Positions 10,848 to 20,674 of a DNA stretch of 64,000 nucleotides are shown here, piece by piece. The DNA lies in contig OY759218.1 in NCBI GenBank assembly GCA_963662175.1, positions 7,246,001-7,310,000 on the forward strand, given 5' to 3'. The first letter of the stretch is position 1. Every line of letters starts with the position of its first letter. The notes beneath the pieces were generated by a model, which was not told the DNA's origin, ran no database searches, and saw only the letters and a program-made list of their open reading frames with translations. The position numbers and the translations under genes are program-made. This stretch comes from Aradus depressus. Its lineage: Eukaryota > Arthropoda > Insecta > Hemiptera > Aradidae.

Positions 10848-11220
10848 GTTCAATTGATTACCTTAAAAATCCAGTCTGGTTCTATCCCAGAGTGAACAAT
10901 GACCCTTTGGTCTGGCTGTGTCGGCTCCACCCGACACCTAATTGTAACCTTCACACATCCAGAGCTCGAGACTAACTCCAATCCTATTATTGCTTCAAAG
11001 AGTTTCATTTACTGTGACACAAATCACTCTCAACTCGATCAATACCTTCGGAAAATCAGAATTTTTGAAAAAAAAATTCAAAAACAATTTTATATGTAGA
11101 TTGTGTTTCGCTTTCGAGCGTTTCAAAGAGAAAATATTCCATCTTTCACAGTAAAAAAAAAAGGTCGCTCAATCCCCGGCATTGTACTCTAGCTCGAATT
11201 GTTTGTAATCAGCTAAGCTC

Positions 11221-11568
11221 TTCCTTTAAATCTCCTATTCTGTCAATTTGGCTGAAACTCGATAGGTGCTTTACTCAGGTTCTTCCACATATACAATTTC
11301 GTTTCGATACTTTCATTATATAAGCAGTTGTTAGAGTTTTCTAGTTAAGCCCCTCTAATCCCTCCCTTGGGAGCCATGGTGGCCGTGCGGGCTAGAGCGT
11401 AGGGCTCTGGTCGCTTGGTCTCACTATGGTTTGCGGGTTCGAATCCCGTCCGGGAGTGAGTTTTATTTCGTAGATAGAACTCCCTCCCGGGGCCATGGAT
11501 GTCGTAAATAATTAGGTAAAACACCATTATAAGAGTTATGGCTAATATGCATCGTACATAAGGCCAAG

Positions 11569-11618
<50 letters not shown>

Positions 11619-11690
11619 CCCTTCCATTTGGTCGATTTGATTAAAATTGAATAGGTGACGTCCTCATGGGCTTCCAAAGCCACATCTTAT
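11221..11690 (-). repeat. Family A fragment carrying a SINE2 insertion
   Basis: Reverse-orientation A module (GTCAATTTGGCTGAAACTCGATAGG, TTTCGTTTCGATAC, TTAAGCCCCTCTAATCCCTCCC). It is broken at 11368 and resumes at 11624 (CCATTTGGTCGATTTGATTAAAA). The break coincides exactly with the SINE target duplication. Confidence 0.88.
11369..11611 (+). mobile_element. SINE2 (tRNA-derived, poly(A) tail), complete
   Basis: Starts GGGAGCCATGGTGGCCGTGCG. Box A is at about 11380-11390 and box B GGTTCGAATCC at 11436-11446. The head folds like a class II (long variable arm, Leu/Ser-type) tRNA. A body of about 115 bp follows, then an uninterrupted run of more than 40 A residues ending at 11613. The 12-bp sequence AATCCCTCCCTT flanks it at 11357-11368 and 11612-11623. 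The long clean tail and perfect duplication mean a recent insertion. It is not a tRNA gene: it has no separate transcript end, and it has a target duplication and poly(A). Confidence 0.93.
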
Positions 11691-11953
11691 AATTAAGTGA
11701 CTTCCTATTACTCAAAAGTTTTGATCAGATGTATTCATGTACAGAATGACGTATTTCAATCACATTTTGTGCATTACTTATGGTATACCACACGAACTAA
11801 AAGGGACTTAGATATAAAGAAATGGACATGAAGCCACAGAAACAAGCGGATTTATACACAAAGGAATAGAAGATATAAGTAATAGAATAGACAGAGTCAT
11901 AGAACTATGGGGTTGAGGCACAGAGGAATAGACAGAAAATACAATCCCATCCA

Positions 11954-12470
11954 TTAACCAAGCTTCGTTCCTTTGCAGACGACACTGCTATCCTTTCCCA
12001 TCATCCTGATACAGTTCTTTCATCTAACAATCTCCAACAGCACTTGACATCCCTCCAATCTTGGTATAAAAAGTGAACGACAGTGAAAAATTAATGTGAA
12101 CAAGTCCGTTCACATAGCCACATCTTTCGACAAAAATGAACTAGTCCCCTCGTGTTTCTTAATTATATTTCCATTTCTTCAACAAAAGAAGTTTGCTACC
12201 AAGGCCTAGAAAAAGATCAGAGAACCAAAGGCTTCCATCTTCAGCGCGTTCAATCCTTGCAATCCAAAATCCTTCGTACAATAGCCAATGCTCCTTATTT
12301 CATCTCCAACAAAATCCTTCACTCTGATCTCAATGTTCCCTTTTGTCACTGAGTTAGCTAAATCCAGGTACAAACAATTATTATCCTCCTTTAGTTGAAA
12401 GAGGAATGGAGGACCGGATAACATAAGAAGATGAACTCTTTTTGACCAATCCCCAACTCTGTAAGAAAAC
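11954..12470 (+). pseudogene. Jockey-clade LINE: reverse transcriptase and C-terminal fragments
   Basis: The frame opening near 11960 gives SFADDTAILSHHPDT, where FADD (11972-11983) is the catalytic motif C of a LINE reverse transcriptase. It runs about 38 codons to a TGA near 12075. A shifted frame at 12239-12350 reads LQRVQSLQSKILRTIANAPY and SDLNVPF, the characteristic jockey C-terminal block (IQ..QSK.LR.I.NAP). A deletion has removed most of the sequence between them. Usual jockey ORF2 is about 900 residues; under 150 remain. Confidence 0.8.
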
Positions 12471-12476
12471 ATCTCT

Positions 12477-12605
12477 TTAGCATGAGTCTTGTTCCGGATC
12501 CATTCTGCAGAGGATGTGAGTTGAATGAGGAAACCACACTACATATTCTGGACAATGTGAAGGTTTCGACTTTACACCATCGTCAGGTGATTATCTTTCC
12601 AAGTA
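12477..12605 (+). pseudogene. LINE C-terminal zinc-knuckle fragment
   Basis: The + frame reads LVPDPFCRGCELNEETTLHIL. The CxxC...H pattern after DPFCRGC is the C-terminal knuckle of I/Ingi/R1-like LINE proteins, which is not found in jockey elements of the neighbouring type. The last Cys is replaced (DN follows HIL). It is wedged between two jockey pieces. Confidence 0.55.
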
Positions 12606-12619
12606 TTCACTCCACACGA

Positions 12620-13115
12620 GGACATAGGAGACGACCAAACATACAGACCAAGTACTGACAGCACTTACTAACCCCCTCCAACTAACTCTCCCCCCAAAGG
12701 CATTCAGTCCTAATGAAGTCGAACTGACAATTAAAAAAAGTCCCCTTACGCAAATCTCCAGGTCATCTGATAACCGTTGAGATACTAAGACAGCTACTGA
12801 GAAAAGGACTAATTTACTTGACGAACTTATACAACTCAGTAGTACGACTATGTTACTATCCGCTTGCCTGGAGGATATCAGTAGTAAGAATGATTCTCAA
12901 ACCAGGGAAAACCCCAGACCAGGCCTCATCATACCGACCTATAACAATACTAAAACCCATCTGGACTTACGGCATCAAGATATGGATATCAAGCCTGGAC
13001 TCCTCTTCGGTCATGTAACTCAGCAGTACAGCCACGCACTTGACACTGCACTATTTATCGCAATTGCTAATGGCAAATGATATGTTGTTGTAAATATGTA
13101 AATAAATAAAATAGA
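12620..13115 (+). pseudogene. Jockey-clade LINE: reverse transcriptase fragment with internal deletion and 3' tail
   Basis: 12660-12730 encodes LPPKAFSPNEVELTIKKSP. From 12818 a frame reads TNLYNSVVRLCYYPLAWRIS, KPGKTPDQASSYRPITIL and then, with no gap, KPIWTYGIKIW. YRPI is motif 1-2 of the fingers domain and WTYGI is the thumb-side block that normally lies over 300 residues later. The element therefore lost the catalytic core by a deletion at about 12950. The 3' end (13040-13115) has AAATAAATAAAA and an A run like a poly(A) tail. Confidence 0.82.
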
Positions 13116-13511
13116 AAAAAAAAATGTTTCTGTGAAGTTATGAAGAATATGGACAAAATAATACTGTATATACAATGAGAAAATAATTACAACTATAATA
13201 ATACAAAAAAAATAAAATAAAAATAAAAATACAATAAAATATATATATATTAATATATATAGTAATAAATACATACACAAAAAATGTAATATAATAATGA
13301 AAATAACACCATATGTAAATTAAGAAAAAAAAATTAAAAAAATTTCAAAAGCTCTATCGTTAATAGCCGAAAAATAACCTTCATACTATTAACTACTCAG
13401 AACCTATGAAAATGAAAAAAAAAATTATGAACACGTCTGAAAGGTAATTTAATTCTATACAACTTTTATTCCAGTACTTTAAAAAAAAACAAAAAAAAAA
13501 AAAAAAAAAAC
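13116..13511. other. A-rich low-complexity DNA
   Basis: Long A runs, (AAAAT)n-like and TATATA stretches (13200-13265), ending in an A30-like tract at 13481-13510. No gene. Open frames here are low-complexity artefacts. Confidence 0.8.
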
Positions 13512-13585
13512 GAGAGGTGATCAAAAAGTTCCAGGACTAAAATGGCAGAGGAATGCCACTTTACATTTGGCTCATGTCAAGAAAT

Positions 13586-13831
13586 TTTAACTGAACAACT
13601 GAACAATTGCAGATGCGCCGAGTGGCGGCCAAGTTTTTTCCGAGACTGTTGACTGAGGATGTACAAAAGCAACACCGAGTTGAGGTTTGTCAAGAACTTT
13701 TTGAAATGATAAATGTGCCCCAGCCTTCGTACCCTCAAGACATGGCAAAAGGGAAGAAATTTCACTCAACTGACGAAATTAAAGAAAAATCGCTTCAAGG
13801 GGATTACCTTGAAGAGGACAATGTCCAATAA
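13586..13831 (+). pseudogene. Mariner transposase, N- and C-terminal pieces fused by deletion
   Basis: From 13607 the frame gives MRRVAAKFFPRLLTEDVQK (helix before the catalytic core), then QELFEM. It jumps to PQPSYPQDMA, a degraded form of the PHPPYSPDLAP block that normally precedes the third catalytic acid. Next come KKFHSTDEIKE and GDYLEEDNV, the C-terminal block. The first two catalytic aspartates and the residue after SPDLAP are missing, so it cannot catalyse transposition. The stop at 13829-13831 falls inside the target duplication of the nested LINE piece. Confidence 0.85.
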
Positions 13832-13833
13832 CT

Positions 13834-14010
13834 GGAGGGTAGGAGAAGAGTGGGTCGACCCAGAAGAAGATGGCTGGAGGCCGTGAACAGAGACGCAAGA
13901 CGGTTTGGTGCAGTGGGCTGGTGGAGACTGGCCCAGGACAGAGCTGCATGGGGACATTTCCTGGAGGAGGCCAAGGCTCTTGACGGGCTGTAGCGCCTAT
14001 GATGATGATG
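13834..14010 (+). mobile_element. 3' end of a LINE inserted in the mariner, with 14-bp target duplication
   Basis: AATGTCCAATAACT occurs at 13820-13833 and again at 14011-14024. The inserted 177 bp encodes RRVGRPRRRWLEAVNRDARRF..GWWRLAQDRAAWGHFLEEAKAL before a stop. This is the RPR.RW..., ...A.DR..W...V.EAKA signature at the C terminus of RTE/CR1-like LINE reverse transcriptases. The tail is (GAT)n / ATGATGATG, not poly(A). It is a typical 5'-truncated insertion. Confidence 0.9.
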
Positions 14011-14089
14011 AATGTCCAATAACTTGAAAATGTTTTTAAAACAATTTTAAAAATCAGTCCTGGAACTTATTTTGTCCTGGAAATATTTC

Positions 14090-14724
14090 CAAAAATGTTT
14101 TAAAAAACGTGATTTTTTAAAGTTTTTTTTGCTCTAATTTTTTAAGCATTTTTAGACAATTGTTGATAGCAAACTTTTTGTTCAGAATTAAATTTCCTAT
14201 AAGATCCCCAAGTGTCGATGCTTCAACTTCTGTATACAGAATGAACCTAGAACAAAACAAATGTCTATCTTCTTGGGATAGCTGAATACAATTCTGAATT
14301 TAGTATTAAGTACCTAACTGAATAATAGGTATATCAATAAGAGTAGGAAAAAGCTGAGCGAAATTGATTTGATGAGAATAGTGAATACCAAACACCACTT
14401 CACATTTTCCCCTCTTTTTTTTTTTTGGTTTATTGACAATACAGGCGGGTGAACAATAAATCTAATGGAAGAATGGAAATCACTCCAAGTGAATGAAGTA
14501 AGTACCGATGAAAAAAGCAAATAAATTTACTTATTTATTTTATCCCTTTCCAGTTCTTGAAAGCCCTTAAGATCTCCCTGCAGATGGAACCTCCATATAC
14601 TGATTGTCCTTTCCTTTCACATTTAACTATATAAATATACTTTTCAATAGGTTACCATTCTATTCTAATATAGATTTGACAGCAATCTTATTATAATCTA
14701 AATTTATTATAATAAAATATGTAA
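14090..14724. other. Unassigned AT-rich region
   Basis: No motif, hairpin or frame that I can assign. A T-rich run lies at 14416-14426. Confidence 0.6.
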
Positions 14725-14790
14725 TATGGCCAACACAGGACTTTATTATACCAACCACCTTTGTACAGATCACTCTCCCCCCCTCGTGCT
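14725..14790 (+). repeat. Family B fragment
   Basis: TGTAATATGGCCAACACAGGACTTTATTATACCAACCACCTTTGTACAGATCACTCTCC in B order, cut where a family A copy begins. Confidence 0.75.
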
Positions 14791-14794
14791 TCTG

Positions 14795-15397
14795 TTATAG
14801 TTGCTTCTGAATCCTCATACTAAATTTTGTGTCGATACATTTATTACATCGTCAGTTATTGGGATATATGAGTTGATCCCCCCTCTGATCCATTGCTCCT
14901 ATTTGGCTGATTCCGCTATTTCGTGTCAATACATTCATCAGCAGTTTTTAGAGTTTTTGTGTTATGCCTCCCCCTAATCCCCCCCTCCCCTTTAGCTCAT
15001 TTGGCTGAAAAGCAATAGGTGTCGCCCTTATAGCGTTCTGGATCAACATATAAAATTTCGTGTCGAAATGTTCATTCTATCTGGAGTTATCTGACACACA
15101 GATTGACATGTTTTTTTACATCCCCAGCAATATTTATCTTTTCCGAGTCCCTGCTTCCTGTCAATGTGTGTGTGTGTGTGTGTGTATGTGTGTGTGTGTG
15201 TGTGTGTGTGTAAACGATAGAATTAATATATCGACGCGCGTAATTTTATATACATATAAAATACACATGTGTATTCAGAATCCGATAAGAACACCAGCTA
15301 TTGATTTTCAGTCAAATCGGCCAAAGGTAAGGCAAAAACTCCAATAACTGCCGAAATAATGAATGTATCGACACGAAATTTTCATTATCAATTTTCA
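14795..15397. repeat. Family A, reverse copy joined to a forward copy across a (TG)n tract
   Basis: 14800-15110 is reverse A (CTTCTGAATCCTCATACTAAA, ATCGTCAGTTATTGG, GAAAAGCAATAGGTGTCG). 15115-15160 changes orientation (ATCCCCAGCAATATTTATC...CCGAGTCCCTG), then a (TG)n microsatellite with one TATG interruption (about 15163-15211). 15212-15395 is forward A (TTGATTTTCAGTCAAATCGGCC, ATAATGAATGTATCGACACGAAATTT). Confidence 0.75.
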
Positions 15398-15681
15398 GAG
15401 GATGCCGATAGTTCAGAGGTAGCGTGCTTGCTTACTGAGCTCAAGATCACGGGTTCGAAACCCGTTCGAGGCCCTTAGGTTTTTTATCTGGGAGATGAAA
15501 CCTTGAACACGCCGTCTGAATTGATGGTACAGAGCCAATTTAGGATAGGCAAAAAATAGGCAAACTCCCATAGTGGAATCCGGTTCATGTTCACCAGAGT
15601 GACGAAAGAGCGTTCTGGTAGTAGGCGATATGACTTCGTAGTTAAAGCCCGGGTAGGAGTCATAATAACTAACTAACCTAT
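15398..15681 (+). mobile_element. SINE1 copy
   Basis: tRNA-like head with box A TAGTTCAGAGG (15409-15419) and box B GGTTCGAAAC (15452-15461), then the SINE1 body (CACCAGAGTGACGAAAGAGC, GTAGTAGGCGATATGAC, AAAGCCCGGG). It ends AACTAACTAACCTA, a mutated form of the CCTAA tail. It is inserted next to a family A copy. Confidence 0.9.
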
Positions 15682-15965
15682 AAATATAGACACGTTGTCT
15701 TCCTGTTATTACGGACCAGAACCGGGTTCCAACGTAACAGCGTCATCATCAGTGGCATACTCACTGCAGTTCTACTGTTTTTATCGATAAGGACGCTTTG
15801 AAATCAAAACACTACGATAAGAAATAATTGCTACTTGCTACTTAGCTTATAACGAAACCTGACGATCATGTAATGGCGACACCGGTAGTACATGTATACA
15901 CTTTTTTTGGAATGGAAAATATTTCAAAAAGAAGTTTGTTTTCATTATTTATTAAATTTTCAGAA
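15682..15965 (+). repeat. Family E copy
   Basis: Shares GCTACTTAGCTTATAAC, ACCTGACGAT, CACCGGTAG and GGAATGGAAAATATTTCAAAAA.AAGTTTG with 49610-49750. 15966-17030 shows no recognisable gene or repeat except short G/C-rich phrases around 16185-16265 (GGCCGTCCAA and GGCCATCCAA). Confidence 0.55.
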
Positions 15966-17029
15966 TATGTCCGCATTTCTCATCTTAGAAGTTTATACAT
16001 TTATCTCAGTCCTCAATCAAATTCCTGCTATTGAAACGAGAAGTGATCTCAAATATTAACTGTAATTCTGAACACGTAGTTTCCACTGCTGCCTCAACTG
16101 GAATCCACGTCTTATCCATTTATAGTAGCTGAACGATAAACATTTATAGATTAAGGAACATCCTATATCGGTGTTTTTTAGTGGCGGGAGTAAACTGCTA
16201 AAAGTGGTCAGGGCCGTCCAAAAGGGGCGTTCTTTAGAGGGTCATGGCCATCCAATACGGGCCTTTTTTAGTGATTATCATCAATTACGAAAATGGACAA
16301 TGTGAAAATATAGAAGAGTAGTGCAGTCCATGATTTAGACGGGTGTAACAATGACGACCAAGTTTTTTGGTTGACCTTGACAATTGATTGCAGGGGTGGG
16401 TTTTGCACCTATCTTATGCAAAGCCCGAACTATCCTTTCCTATCCTTCAGTGTGAGACCTTAAGTACGTTAAGAATCATTCGTCTTCCTTAAAGTCATGA
16501 CTTTTTCGAAATATTGTCTCATCAGTTCGTGTAAGTTGAGGAACGCCTTATCGAAGATTCTTCCTCGCAAGTGAAATTAACCTTCATATTCACCCAGGAT
16601 GTCGTGCGTACTTTTGACTGGATCAGGAACAAGACCCATTATAAAGAGATGTTATTTTACCCTGTCTTCCGGGCTCATTAAGAACTGTTCTTCTTTTACG
16701 ATCCGATCTTCTAATCAACTCTTCTGACAGTCGAAAACTCGGTTGTTTGCGGTTCATGTCCACTTCCATTACCTACTCCATGAGCCAGCTTGTGGCCTTG
16801 TTCATTTCTGTCCAAATACAGACGTCCTTGGACAAACATATGTGAACTCTGGAAGCTTTCCTGTATATTTTCCCCGAGTTCATTAGTCTCCCCCTCTCCC
16901 CCCACCTTCCCCCTCTACCCCTACCATCTCACTCCCCTCTCGCTACTCGGAAATGTAATTTTTTCCTTATTTTTAACTTTAACATTTTTTTTTTTTATAT
17001 GATGAACCTTGGTGGAGGCCACTACACCC

Positions 17030-17440
17030 GTTTACCGAGTCGTCAGGGAAAAGGGTCCTAACTGTTTATTTTACAATAGAAACCGAAATTGTTGTTGTGG
17101 TCGGGTGGGAGCGACCACCGGCGACCATCGGTCGTCCCCAGTCCACCTTATGTTCATTTGCGGCTTTCCTTGGTGGCACATGTGAGCTCCGGATCAAGGC
17201 TGGTTGACTAACTAAGGTGGGGTGCCGAGGGCGCGCCGGTGTGCCTAGCTGGTGGCCGGCAATCCAAGAGGCGACAAATCGGCTGAACACTGTGTAACCG
17301 GTCTCCGACAACAAATGCCATAGATCGAGATCCGGGTACGATCTTGTCCCTCGTATCAACTCCACCCTAGTTCCGTCGCATAGCGGACATTCGAAGACCA
17401 CACGCTCTGCAGTCTCGACTCAGCCAAGAACAGTTCGAGT
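17030..17440 (-). pseudogene. R1-clade LINE, C-terminal fragment
   Basis: On the - strand the frame 17401-17066 reads VFECPLCDGTRVELIRGTRS, LLSETGYTVFSRFVASW and continues past the usual end. The nucleotide stretch GTCGAGACTGC.GA.C..GTGGTC.TCGAATG.CC is shared with the R1-like copy at 29355-29390. This is the zinc-knuckle region (CP.CDG after H-V-V-F-E) near the R1 C terminus. Only about 110 residues are left. It is GC-rich against an AT-rich neighbourhood. Confidence 0.8.
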
Positions 17441-17449
17441 TATTCTTCC

Positions 17450-18290
17450 TCCTAAAGAAAAAGAGCCTGGGAATAGAAATGTCCGTGACCTGAAGGTATC
17501 TGGGTCATCAAGTGGTCAAGTAGTACCCACGGAGAGACCATTTTTATTTTATGTAGCGAACAAATGAATGAATCAAAAATGCCTAAAATTAAAATGTCTT
17601 TCATATTGCTGCTGCGATTTTTTCACGTAGGATTAATAACTATAATAATAGTAACTAAGAAAACATGAAAAAATTGTTTTTCCAAGAAAACCCAACCACA
17701 AGTTGTTCAGAAATAAGGTTGGTAGCTTCAAAAATTGAAGTTTGGTAGAAATATATTCAGCCATTTTCCCGTGACGAGGGAACGATGACAATTTTTTTTG
17801 TTATTTTTGAACATTTTTTGAGAAATTTCTTTCATATTTATTTGATGGGTTATATTGGCGCTGGGACACTCCAACAAACATTATTTTTGACGATATATTC
17901 ACCTTAATTTTAAATATTTAAACAATTTCATTTTTTCTTTTCTTTTTTTCGCACGTTTATTTATGTCGAACTCAGCTATTACATATAAAAAATTAATAAA
18001 ATAATAAAACATTTATAGGGGAGTGGGGGGAGCGAGCCTGTCTTATGAAAATTTACTTGAATCTCTAGGTTTGAAATTATGAAAGCACTGAAGAGGAAAT
18101 CACCAACAATAATATCAAGTGAAATTAATTTCTCTCAGATAAATTCAACAATTTACTGTTTTGTTTTGTTCTTGAAAATCTCAGAACTATTTCTAATAAT
18201 ATAGAAATTCATGGAACATCAACTACTACAGAAATTATGAATAACAAAATATCCTAATGAAATGTCGTTTTGAAACTCATATATATATAT
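17450..18290. other. Unassigned AT-rich region
   Basis: No coding signal. It ends in a (TA)n tract (18279-18292), which is the insertion site of the LTR element. Confidence 0.6.
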
Positions 18291-18292
18291 AT

Positions 18293-19441
18293 TGTAGCAT
18301 GTCCACCCTATGGACAATTGTTATTGTTGTTGTGCACCAGTGACGCTGCGAGCGGGTCGAGGTCACCTAGAGCTGATTGTGGAGGAATTTGTTAAGAAGA
18401 ATAATGCTCAGAACTAGCGATGCCTGCGAGAGAATCGCGATCGCTAGGAGCGAAACAAGAGTGAAGTATGGGTTGTTTGGAGTTGAATTAAAGATAATTG
18501 CATTTGGAAGAACATGCTCAGAACCAGCGATGCCTGCGAGGGAATCGCGATCGCTGGGAGCGAAAACAAAGAACAAAGAAAATAGAGGATGGAAAGGAAA
18601 CAGATAATTGTCTACATCCGGTGTATGATGAAAGTGAGGCAGGATACCCACACCTGTTCTAAGAATAAAAGCTGATGCAACCGGTGATCTGTGATTGGCT
18701 GGAGAAAAATTTGGTGGAAACCAACAGCCAATCAGACGTCGGGATCCGTTCCCCCACCACGATGAGGCTCGGAGACCACACCACAGACCAGTTTAGTTTG
18801 AATATGTGAATTGATTCACTCTTCCTTCATGTGTAGACCGGTCACCACGTATCTTTTATATTTACAGCCTAGTTTGAATCTGTGATATTACTTCTGCTCC
18901 ATACTTGGGGCCATTCAGGCCACATCGAAATAGTCAGTGAGGTAAACTTTGAATTCGGACAGTACAAAGTCAGTGAAAATGTAAATTCTATCGTGGCCTC
19001 GAAACTACGCAGATCTTCAAGGACTATGTGATTAGATGATATCATTATCAAGGTACCTACCTCATAATTAAGTAATAATTCAGTCCTTCAGACACATGGC
19101 CAAAATATATATTCAATTGTTTCTTTTATAAATATTATATGTTTTTTTTGTTGTTTTTAAATAAATATGTTACTGTTCTAGTAATCTGATCCATTCCATT
19201 CTCCCCACTCATGCTTCTTCTAGTTGGCAACAGTAATTAATTATTATTGATTACTGATGACAACAACTACACGTTAGGAACTTGTAAACGTTCTTCCCGT
19301 GAGGAGTGCACTCAGCTATCCAGGCATTGTTTAATTAAAGTCGCGATATAATAATTTTCAATTTTAATAATTTTTCGATATTAATTGTATTTTTTTACTA
19401 ATTACGTAATTTGCACTCACACGAGAAGGAGAGTTGTTACA
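18293..19441 (+). repeat. 5' LTR with duplicated U3 segment
   Basis: Begins TGTAGCATG and ends GAGAAGGAGAGTTGTTACA, two bases before the primer site. It contains a direct duplication of about 55 bp with period 110: ATGCTCAGAAC.AGCGATGCC at 18404 and 18514, each followed by GCGATCGCT..GAGCGAAA. Such duplications are usual in U3 enhancers. CCAAT-type boxes (GATTGGCT, CCAATCAG) lie at about 18690-18735 and an AATAAA at about 18664. Confidence 0.75.
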
Positions 19442-19443
19442 AT

Positions 19444-19461
19444 TGGCGCCCGAACAGGGAC
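19444..19461 (+). promoter_or_regulatory. Primer-binding site for lysine tRNA
   Basis: TGGCGCCCGAACAGGGAC, an 18-base match to the 3' end of a tRNA-Lys as used by many retroviruses and by Gypsy-type elements. It directly follows the LTR 3' end, where minus-strand synthesis starts. Confidence 0.92.
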
Positions 19462-19876
19462 TTGATTAGTTTATTAGTTATGCTAATTAGTATAATTAAT
19501 GAACCCCACTAATTGGTCCCTAATTAATTAATTAATTAATTAATTTTTGCTATTTAACGTAGATTCAAGCCTATTAGGCTAAAATGTTATATTTTCGTCG
19601 TATAGTCGGTAATTAAAGTCAAAACTGAAGAAGAATGAGTGGGGTTAAAGAATGAGAATGAGATCATTTATTGGAATTAATATTTTTTTTACATTTTTAA
19701 CTTTTTCTTGTGTAGACTTAGTAAGTATTTATTTTCATTTTTTTTACGTATTATAACTATTGTTATATTGTGATGCCATCCGACAGGTCACCATAGAAAT
19801 TAGGTTAGCACCAGACCTCCCGTAATAATTAATTTAATTTTTTTTGTATATTTAATTTAACGGAACGGAAGATAAG

Positions 19877-20674
19877 ATGGCGGACGTCCCGGTAGAGGGA
19901 CCTCACTTTGACCTAGAGGCAATATTTATGGCCTGGCGGGAACAGATAGGACGAAAGATTTCGGAACAGGGAAAGGCTTTTAAAGCGGCCATGCAGGAAC
20001 AGATAGGATAACAGACTTCCGAGATAAGGGGTGTGCGCCAAGAAATTTCGGTAATGGCAAATAATATCGAATCCATTAAAGGCAATATGGGTACCGTACG
20101 ATCTGAGTCAGGAGAGTTGAGAACTAGGCAGGACAATTTTGAAGAGAGATATGATAAGCCTATTTCTGAAGTTAGGGACATGGTGGATGTCAGTTATCCG
20201 GAAATGACAGGTAGGATCGTGTCAGAAACACAGCATCTAGATAAGGAGGAAGAGCCCATCGACGAACAGACATACCCCGACAATACTATGACCGCCCCAG
20301 ACCCCGTAAATTCATTAATAATAGAAGAGGACGAAGCAACAGACAGACCGACAGACAATGACCTAGTGACATTTACCATACCCGAAGGACATAAGGATTG
20401 GCATATGAACCAGACTTTTGCTCGCGAACAGCCTAGCGATGTCACCTTCCAAGATGCCTACGTGGGGAATTGCAAAAGTGGTGAGGTGGCGTTCCGTAAT
20501 AGCGTTTTGGATTTGCCCAACCATGTTGTATCCAAATTATTACTATTCTGGGAAGGACCTTACCAGATTTTGGAGAGGAAGGGTCCTCAAACTTTTATTT
20601 TAAGATATCTCGGCAGCGACATAGTAGGAGGAATATTTTATATGACCTCAAAGAAGCCGTATATTAGCGGATAA
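19877..20674 (+). pseudogene. gag start fused to integrase C terminus (deletion product)
   Basis: ATG at 19877 opens a frame with a predicted helical, Glu/Gln-rich stretch. An in-frame TAA at 20009-20011 interrupts it, and it continues in the same frame to 20674. The middle is acidic (EEEPIDE near 20247, IIEEDEATD near 20320). The last 45 codons contain KLLLFWEGPYQILERKGP, the GPY/F module found at the C terminus of Gypsy-type integrases, then a basic KKPY end. Everything between gag and this module is missing, which gives a single in-frame fusion apart from one stop. It is probably not translated beyond residue 44. Confidence 0.72.

Larger units (their letters stand above)
13512..14076 (+). 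mobile_element. Mariner-type element, internally deleted, with a nested LINE tail
   Basis: Terminal inverted repeats: AAAAGTTCCAGGACT at 13524-13538 and AGTCCTGGAACTT at 14056-14068, preceded by GAGGTGATC as in GVQ-type mariners. Coding remnants of the mariner transposase lie between. A 177-bp LINE fragment (13834-14010) is inserted near the right end with its own target duplication. Without that insert the element is about 390 bp, against about 1300 bp for a full mariner, so it is a MITE-like deletion derivative. Confidence 0.85.

Noticed and set aside
11369..11452. tRNA gene (Leu/Ser-like)
   Set aside because: It has box A and B, but it is followed by a SINE body, a long poly(A) and a flanking 12-bp target duplication, so it is the head of SINE2.
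13020..13280. Hydrophobic membrane-like protein on the - strand
   Set aside because: It comes from A/T low-complexity DNA and a LINE tail; the Phe/Ile/Tyr bias follows from AAAT repeats.
15060..15347. Protein with VCVCVC run
   Set aside because: The run is a (TG)n microsatellite and the flanks are family A repeats.
16711..16905. Host gene exon on the - strand
   Set aside because: 64 codons without domain, repeats or splice sites that I could support.
18377..18651. Small proteins in both strands near 18.4-18.6 kb
   Set aside because: This is the U3 duplication of the LTR; overlapping frames on both strands are coincidental.
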